Below, in pieces: positions 7,204-10,874 of a stretch of DNA of 10,874 nucleotides. Origin of the DNA: Oscillospiraceae bacterium (GTDB taxonomy: Bacteria; Bacillota; Clostridia; Oscillospirales; Ruminococcaceae). The notes beneath the pieces are model-generated. The model was not told where the DNA came from and ran no database searches. It saw only the letters and a list, made by a program, of their open reading frames with translations. The stretch lies in contig JAFPPJ010000254.1 in NCBI GenBank assembly GCA_017410745.1, forward strand, positions 1-10,874, given 5' to 3'. The translations under genes and the position numbers were made by a program. Within the stretch, counting starts at the first letter, position 1. Each line of letters begins with the position of its first letter.

Positions 7204-8249
7204 ACAGGATAAATGATATAACGATACCCGATGCTCACGCGGCAATGCGCGCCCGTGAGCGATGGAACAGCATAGCAAAGCCGCTGGGCAGCCTCGGTGC
7301 GTTTGAGGATATGATAGCTCGCACAGCGGGTATACAGGGCACGGAAAAGGTGTCTCTCGACAGATGTACCGTGGTAGTGATGTGCGGCGATCATGGCGTG
7401 ACACAGTGCGGCGTGACACAGTGTGACAGCTCGGTGACCGCAAGGTGCGCTGTGGATATTGCGGAAGGTCGGTCTAACATCAATGTGATGGCTGACAGCA
7501 TCGGTGCGGATGTGATAGCAGTGGATGCGGGCATAGCTACGGATGTGCGCTGTGACAGGCTTATATGCCGCAAAGCGGCATACGGCACGCAGAATATGAC
7601 TGTGGGGCCTGCTATGACACATGAGCAGTGCATAGATGCGGTGACGCTCGGCATGGACATCGTGAAGGAGCTAAGAGGAAAAACGGATATCATCGTATCC
7701 GGGGAGATGGGCATAGGCAACACGACAGCGGCGGCGGCTATGGCATCGGTGTTCCTTGATGCCGATCCTGCATCGGTGACGGGCAGAGGCGCAGGGCTGA
7801 GCAATGTGGGATATGCACGCAAGGTCGATGCGGTGCGTACTGCCATACAGGTGAATGCTCCCGATAAAGGCGATGCGCTCGATGTGCTGCGCAAGGTCGG
7901 CGGGGTTGAGATCGCAGCTATGACAGGCCTGTTCCTGGGCGGGGCGGTATATCATATCCCCGTGGTGATAGACGGCGTCATATCAGCGGCGGCGGCAGCG
8001 GCGGCATACGGAATAAGACATGAGACGGCGGGATATATGCTCGCAAGTCACTGTTCTGATGAGCCTGCTTCAAAGGGGCTGCTCCGCATGATGGGGCTAA
8101 GGCCTGTGATAGACGCGGGACTCCGCCTGGGCGAGGGCACGGGCGCTGTAATGCTGATACCCATGCTGCGGGCGGCTCTGGCGGTATATCACAGAGCGCA
8201 TACCTTTGAGGATATCGAACTTGAACGATACAAGGAATACGGATCATGA
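7200..8249 (+). CDS. cobT: Nicotinate-nucleotide:dimethylbenzimidazole phosphoribosyltransferase CobT
   Basis: CobT activates the lower-ligand base by transferring ribose phosphate from nicotinate mononucleotide, making alpha-ribazole phosphate for CobS. The 349 residues match the family length. Signatures are KPLGSLGAFEDM (27-38), VVMCGDHGVT (59-68), VDAGIATDV (108-116), VSGEMGIGNTTAAAAM (166-181), GRGAGLSN (195-202), VIDGVISAAA (256-265), SHCSDEPA (283-290) and LRLGEGTGAVM (308-318), with Glu312 as the expected catalytic base. The GDHGV motif runs straight into a tandem GVTQC-GVTQC repeat (66-75). The segment keeps normal spacing to the following VT, so it is not an insertion. No genes for making a benzimidazole base are seen here. 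The gene overlaps both neighbours by ATGA; a GGTGA sits three bases before the start. Confidence 0.97.
   Translation: MNRINDITIPDAHAAMRARERWNSIAKPLGSLGAFEDMIARTAGIQGTEKVSLDRCTVVVMCGDHGVTQCGVTQCDSSVTARCAVDIAEGRSNINVMADSIGADVIAVDAGIATDVRCDRLICRKAAYGTQNMTVGPAMTHEQCIDAVTLGMDIVKELRGKTDIIVSGEMGIGNTTAAAAMASVFLDADPASVTGRGAGLSNVGYARKVDAVRTAIQVNAPDKGDALDVLRKVGGVEIAAMTGLFLGGAVYHIPVVIDGVISAAAAAAAYGIRHETAGYMLASHCSDEPASKGLLRMMGLRPVIDAGLRLGEGTGAVMLIPMLRAALAVYHRAHTFEDIELERYKEYGS
7395..7424 (+). repeat. 15-bp tandem repeat inside cobT (two copies, 14 of 15 identical)
   Basis: GGCGTGACACAGTGC is followed directly by GGCGTGACACAGTGT. The copies differ only in the last base, a silent Cys codon change, and encode GVTQC twice (residues 66-75 of CobT). 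The repeat lies in the conserved DHGV...GV...VT segment without changing its usual length. Confidence 0.9.
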
Positions 8250-8764
8250 TGACACTTGTTACAGGCGGCTCTAAATGCGGGCGCTCACGTTATGCGGAGG
8301 GACTGCTCGAGGGCGTTGACGGCAAGATATATCTTGCAACGATGCAGCCCTACGGCGAGGATGCCCGCCGTGCCATAGAAAGGCACAGGAAAATGCGTGA
8401 GGGCAAGGGCTTTGTGACCCAAGAGAGATACACGGATATACATGAACTCGATATCCCACACTGCGGAGGGATACTGCTCGAATGCATATCAAATCTGCTG
8501 GCAAATGAGATGTTCCGCGAGGATGCGGATGAATATGCGGTGGACAGGATAATGCACGGTATCAGGCATCTTGAAGCACATACGGAGCATCTGGTGGTGG
8601 TCACCTCACAGGTGGGAGCGGATGGGCTTGACTATGCGCCCGAGACGATGCGGTACATAGAGAATATGGGCAGGCTGAACTCACAGCTTGCAGAGATGGC
8701 GGACGATGTGACGGAATGTGTATACGGGATAGCGATACCCGTGAAGAGGAGAAATATATGCTGA
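8246..8764 (+). CDS. cobU: Adenosylcobinamide kinase / adenosylcobinamide-phosphate guanylyltransferase CobU, with altered P-loop
   Basis: CobU phosphorylates the aminopropanol arm of adenosylcobinamide and then adds GMP, giving the activated CobS substrate. The 172 residues fit the family. The P-loop region is TGGSKCGRSRYAE (6-18), with Arg13 where the Walker A lysine normally stands. YLATMQP (29-35), IERHRKMR (44-51) with His47 as the likely guanylylated residue, LLECISNLLANEMF (77-90) and VTSQVGADG (119-127) follow, the last replacing the usual NEVG glutamate by Gln122. LNSQLAEMADDV (144-155) and YGIAIPVK (160-167) complete the family pattern. The start overlaps cobT by ATGA with AAGGAA eight bases upstream; ATG 8249 is an alternative one codon later. 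The end overlaps cobS by seven bases. A second CobU-like gene lies at 9530. Family membership is clear; full bifunctional activity is uncertain because of the two substitutions. Confidence 0.93.
   Translation: MMTLVTGGSKCGRSRYAEGLLEGVDGKIYLATMQPYGEDARRAIERHRKMREGKGFVTQERYTDIHELDIPHCGGILLECISNLLANEMFREDADEYAVDRIMHGIRHLEAHTEHLVVVTSQVGADGLDYAPETMRYIENMGRLNSQLAEMADDVTECVYGIAIPVKRRNIC
8745..8751 (+). promoter_or_regulatory. Ribosome binding site deciding the cobS start
   Basis: AGAGGAG lies at the end of cobU, six bases before ATG 8758. It selects 8758 over the in-frame ATG at 8716, whose extra 14 residues do not resemble the CobS N-terminus and would cause a 49-base overlap with cobU. Confidence 0.8.
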
Positions 8765-9525
8765 GATCACTTTTATCGGCGTTTGCGATGTACTCGCGCA
8801 TACCTGTGCCGCAGGTGGAATGGAAGGAGGAGAACCGCAGGTATTCCCTCGGCTTCTTCCCGCTGATAGGTGCTGTGACGGGTGCGCTGCTGTATCTGTG
8901 GTATATCATATGCTCGGAAGTCGGCATGGGGAATATGATATTTGCCGCAGGTGCCGTCATCCTCCCGCTTGCGGTGAACGGCGGCATACATTTCGACGGC
9001 TTCTGCGATGTGACGGATGCGCTGTCCTCATTCGGGGACAAGGAGAAGAAGCTGGCGATATTGTCAGACCCGCATATCGGTTCGTTTGCGGTGATGTGGG
9101 CAGGAGTGTATCTGCTGGCGGAGTTTGCATTGTTTGCAAAGGCGTATATATTCGGTATAAGGGATATACTCTCGATCGCGGCGATATATGTATTATCAAG
9201 GTCTATAAGCGGCATATCTGCTATGACCTGCAAAAGCGCAAAGTCCGAGGGGGCGCTGTACAGCTTTGTGAAGCCTGCGCACAGGAACATCACCATAGGC
9301 ATGGATGTGTTCTTCCTGCTGTGCGCTGCTGCTTTATCGGTGTACATCCATCCTGTGAAGGGCATAGTATGTACGGTTTGCGCCGCGGCAGCATTCATTG
9401 TATGCGTGAGAAAGGCTAAAAAAGAGTTCGGCGGCATCACGGGCGACGTGCTCGGATGGGCACTGCAGATGTGTGAGATACTGTGTCTTGCGGCGGCGAT
9501 GCTGTACGATCATATAGTGAGGTGA
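8758..9525 (+). CDS. cobS: Adenosylcobinamide-GDP ribazoletransferase (cobalamin synthase) CobS
   Basis: CobS is an integral membrane enzyme that joins adenosylcobinamide-GDP to alpha-ribazole (phosphate), forming the nucleotide loop. The 255 residues begin with LLSAFAMYSRIPVP (5-18), the usual N-terminus. GFFPLIGAVTGALLYL (32-47) opens the first membrane segment. The polar signature HFDGFCDVTDALSSFGDKEKK (78-98, key residues Asp80, Asp84, Asp87, Asp94) and DPHIGSFAV (104-112) mark the active site. GGITGDVLGW (225-234) is the second conserved element. Hydrophobic stretches at about 58-75, 111-132, 137-155, 182-197, 201-217 and 236-250 suggest several membrane spans. The start at 8758 is set by the AGAGGAG site at 8745-8751 and overlaps the cobU stop by seven bases, the longest overlap here. 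Four bases separate the stop from the next gene. Confidence 0.95.
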   Translation: MLRSLLSAFAMYSRIPVPQVEWKEENRRYSLGFFPLIGAVTGALLYLWYIICSEVGMGNMIFAAGAVILPLAVNGGIHFDGFCDVTDALSSFGDKEKKLAILSDPHIGSFAVMWAGVYLLAEFALFAKAYIFGIRDILSIAAIYVLSRSISGISAMTCKSAKSEGALYSFVKPAHRNITIGMDVFFLLCAAALSVYIHPVKGIVCTVCAAAAFIVCVRKAKKEFGGITGDVLGWALQMCEILCLAAAMLYDHIVR

Positions 9526-9529
9526 TGGG

Positions 9530-9901
9530 ATGATATTCATAACGGGCGGAGCATATCAGGGCAAGATACGGTATGCCCGCAGTCTCGGAGCAAGGGATGA
9601 GGATATCATACACGGAGGCAAATTTTGCGCTCTGCCGCAGCATATATCATGCATCGCGGAGTATCATCTGCATATACGCAGGCAGATAGAGGCAGGCATA
9701 GATCCTGCAGAGGCGGCAAGGGCGCTTGATGCGGATATAGTCATCATGGATGAGATAGGCTGCGGTATCATACCGCTTGACAGGGAAGAACGCATATGGC
9801 GCGAACAGACAGGCATCGTCGGCTGCATACTCGCTGAGAGGGCAGACACGGTGGTAAGGCTCGTTTGCGGTATACCACAGACAATAAAGGAGAAGCTATG
9901 A
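9530..9901 (+). CDS. Small CobU-like protein (short paralogue of adenosylcobinamide kinase/guanylyltransferase)
   Basis: This 123-residue protein resembles a shortened CobU. It begins with ITGGAYQGKIRYA (4-16), a P-loop that keeps lysine (Lys12) but has Ile instead of Ser/Thr after it. EIGCGIIPLDREERIWREQTG (75-95) corresponds to the NEVG-GIVP...R-FRD-aGR segment of classical CobU, and LAERADTVVRLVCGIPQTIK (101-120) to its C-terminus. The middle part with the guanylylated-histidine motif of classical CobU is missing; YHLHIRR (45-51) is histidine-rich but does not clearly replace it. From memory, similar short proteins occur beside cobS and cobC in other Clostridia and are often annotated as CobU, so this is probably an established short family rather than a decayed copy. 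The start has GAGGTG at 9519-9524, five bases upstream. Its position between cobS and cobC supports a nucleotide-loop role; its exact reaction is unknown to me. Confidence 0.82.
   Translation: MIFITGGAYQGKIRYARSLGARDEDIIHGGKFCALPQHISCIAEYHLHIRRQIEAGIDPAEAARALDADIVIMDEIGCGIIPLDREERIWREQTGIVGCILAERADTVVRLVCGIPQTIKEKL
9886..9892 (+). promoter_or_regulatory. Ribosome binding site deciding the cobC start
   Basis: AAAGGAG is five bases before ATG 9898. It favours this start over the in-frame ATG at 9865, whose extra residues precede the normal phosphatase N-terminus. Confidence 0.8.
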
Positions 9902-10455
9902 GGATAAATTTCATACGTCACGGAGAGACCCGTGCAAATTCGGAAAAAAGATACATAAGCCGCACAGATGAGCCGCTGACCGAGCAGGGAAAGAAAGGGA
10001 TCGCGAAGGTATATCCCGACTGTGACATCGTGGTATGCAGCCCGATGAAAAGGTGTATGCAGACCGCAGAGATAATATACCCGGGCAAGAAGATCATAAC
10101 GGATGACAGCCTTACCGAGTGCGATTTCGGCAGATTTGAGGGCAGGAACTATCAGGAGCTCGACGGTGATGCGGACTATCAGAGATGGATAGACAGCGGC
10201 GGCACTCTGCCCTTCCCTGAGGGGGAGGATCCCTCCGCTTACCGTGACAGGATATGCACCGCATTCACGAGGATCATGGGCGAGCTGTCGGGATATGATG
10301 ATATATCCTTCGTGGTACACAGCGGGAACATCATGGCTGTGCTTGACCGCTTCGCAGTGCCGCACAGGGATTATTTCAGCTTAGCCTGCGGCAACGGCTG
10401 CGGATACAGCTGCACATATGAGGATGGTGTCATAACCATCACGGGTGAGATATGA
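9898..10455 (+). CDS. cobC: Histidine phosphatase family protein, probable alpha-ribazole phosphatase CobC
   Basis: CobC-type enzymes remove the 5'-phosphate of alpha-ribazole phosphate or of adenosylcobalamin phosphate at the end of nucleotide-loop assembly. The 185 residues show the phosphoglycerate-mutase-like fold signatures: FIRHGETRAN (5-14) with the phosphorylated His8, RTDEPLTEQG (22-31), VVCSPMKRCMQTAEII (45-60), LTECDFGRFEG (72-82) with the acidic residue after LT, FPEGED (106-111) and VVHSGNIMAVL (139-149) with the second catalytic His141. The family includes many phosphatases with other substrates, so the B12 role rests on its place between the CobU-like gene and cbiB. The start at 9898 overlaps the upstream stop (ATGA) and has a strong site at 9886-9892. 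The end overlaps cbiB by ATGA. Confidence 0.9.
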   Translation: MRINFIRHGETRANSEKRYISRTDEPLTEQGKKGIAKVYPDCDIVVCSPMKRCMQTAEIIYPGKKIITDDSLTECDFGRFEGRNYQELDGDADYQRWIDSGGTLPFPEGEDPSAYRDRICTAFTRIMGELSGYDDISFVVHSGNIMAVLDRFAVPHRDYFSLACGNGCGYSCTYEDGVITITGEI

Positions 10456-10874
10456 GCATACTCATTGCTCTTGCGGCAGGCTTCCTGCTTGATGCTATTG
10501 TCGGAGACCCGTATAATATACCGCATCCCATAAGGGCGGTAGGCAGCCTCATCGCCTTTGCGGAGAAGCAGGCGAGAAAGGCGAAGGATCTGAAAAAGAG
10601 CGGTGCTGTGCTGGCAGCCGCAGTGCCGCTCATAACCACGGCAGTCACGGTCATAGTGCTGATGATATGCTATCGTGTGCATATTGCCGTCGGCATCATC
10701 GCGGAGACGGTCATAGTCTGCTATATGCTCGCGGCACGCTGCCTGCGGGATGAAAGCATGAAGGTATACGATGCAGCGGCAAAGGGAGATACCGAAGGTG
10801 CACGCAAAGCCGTATCCATGATAGTCGGGCGTGATACGTCGGTGCTCGATGACAAAGGCATAATCCGTGCGGCA
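10452..10874 (+). CDS. cbiB: Adenosylcobinamide-phosphate synthase CbiB (CobD type), N-terminal part, cut by window end
   Basis: CbiB is a membrane protein that attaches the aminopropanol (phosphate) arm to adenosylcobyric acid. The first 141 residues are present and the frame is open to the last base; the full family length is about 310-320. The N-terminus carries the signature LLDAIVGDPYNIPHPIRAVG (residues 12-31), a version of LD-GDP--PHP-R-IG. A lysine-rich segment follows (AEKQARKAKDLKK, 37-49), then hydrophobic spans at about 50-70 and 76-93, and IVGRDTSVLDDKGIIRAA (124-141), matching the conserved GRDT-LD motif. The start overlaps the cobC stop as ATGA, with GGTGAG two bases upstream. 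Together with cobU and cobS it supplies the nucleotide-loop half of the pathway. Genes after it lie outside the window. Confidence 0.95.
   Translation, partial: MSILIALAAGFLLDAIVGDPYNIPHPIRAVGSLIAFAEKQARKAKDLKKSGAVLAAAVPLITTAVTVIVLMICYRVHIAVGIIAETVIVCYMLAARCLRDESMKVYDAAAKGDTEGARKAVSMIVGRDTSVLDDKGIIRAA

Noticed and set aside
7987..8008. GCG/GCA-rich run in cobT and a similar run near the start of cbiD as simple repeats.
   Set aside because: Both encode alanine stretches that are conserved parts of these enzyme families.
8716..8757. In-frame upstream start for cobS reading MCIRDSD, which resembles the peptide from a Nextera transposase adapter (ATGTGTATAAGAGACAG).
   Set aside because: The bases (ATGTGTATACGGGATAG) differ from the adapter at several positions, and in the cobU frame they encode the expected conserved CobU C-terminus. 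It is genuine sequence, and cobS starts at 8758.
9530..9901. The short CobU-like gene as a decayed or truncated cobU copy.
   Set aside because: It has an intact start, ribosome site, P-loop, EIGCGIIP motif and C-terminus and fits tightly between neighbours. An internal deletion alone would not explain the distinct GAYQGK sequence.

Overview
The window is an almost gap-free stretch of one-directional (+ strand) coding sequence. It holds most of an anaerobic (early cobalt insertion) cobalamin biosynthesis operon joined to the 3' end of a tex gene. CbiD and CbiG, the CbiE-CbiT fusion and the Clostridia-like forms of CobU and CobT point to a strict anaerobe, most likely a Clostridia member of the Oscillospiraceae/Ruminococcus type. 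The genus cannot be fixed from the sequence. The DNA looks GC-rich, yet isoleucine is mostly encoded by ATA. That codon habit runs through every gene, so the block looks native and uniform rather than patched together.

Layout: (1) 1-647, C-terminal end of a Tex-like S1 RNA-binding protein. (2) 644-1126, corrinoid adenosyltransferase. (3) 1126-5914, corrin-ring genes cbiD, cbiF, cbiG, cbiH (cobJ) and fused cbiET (cobL). (4) 5911-7203, cbiA (cobyrinate a,c-diamide synthase). (5) 7200-10455, nucleotide-loop genes cobT, cobU, cobS, a second small CobU-like gene and cobC. (6) 10452 to the window end, the start of cbiB. Eleven of the thirteen junctions are stop/start overlaps, mostly ATGA; the other two are gaps of 22 and 4 bases. 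No promoter, terminator, cobalamin riboswitch, RNA gene, mobile element or CRISPR array was seen, and no stretch over 300 bases lacks a gene.

How the genes work together: CbiH, CbiF, CbiG and CbiD make consecutive conversions from cobalt-factor III to cobalt-precorrin-6A. CbiE-CbiT then methylates C5 and C15 and removes a carboxyl group, after a reductase step (CbiJ) that is not in the window. CbiA amidates cobyrinate, the adenosyltransferase adds the upper ligand, CbiB attaches the aminopropanol arm, CobU activates it, CobT activates the lower-ligand base, CobS joins the halves and CobC removes the phosphate. Genes for the cobalt chelatase, CbiL, CbiJ, CbiC, CbiP and the threonine-phosphate decarboxylase are not here; the operon runs past the right edge, so they may follow.

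The system itself is well known. The points most worth a second look are the two CobU-like proteins with different substitutions at key motifs, the direct stop/start coupling of tex to the B12 operon, and a near-perfect 15-bp tandem repeat inside a conserved CobT motif.
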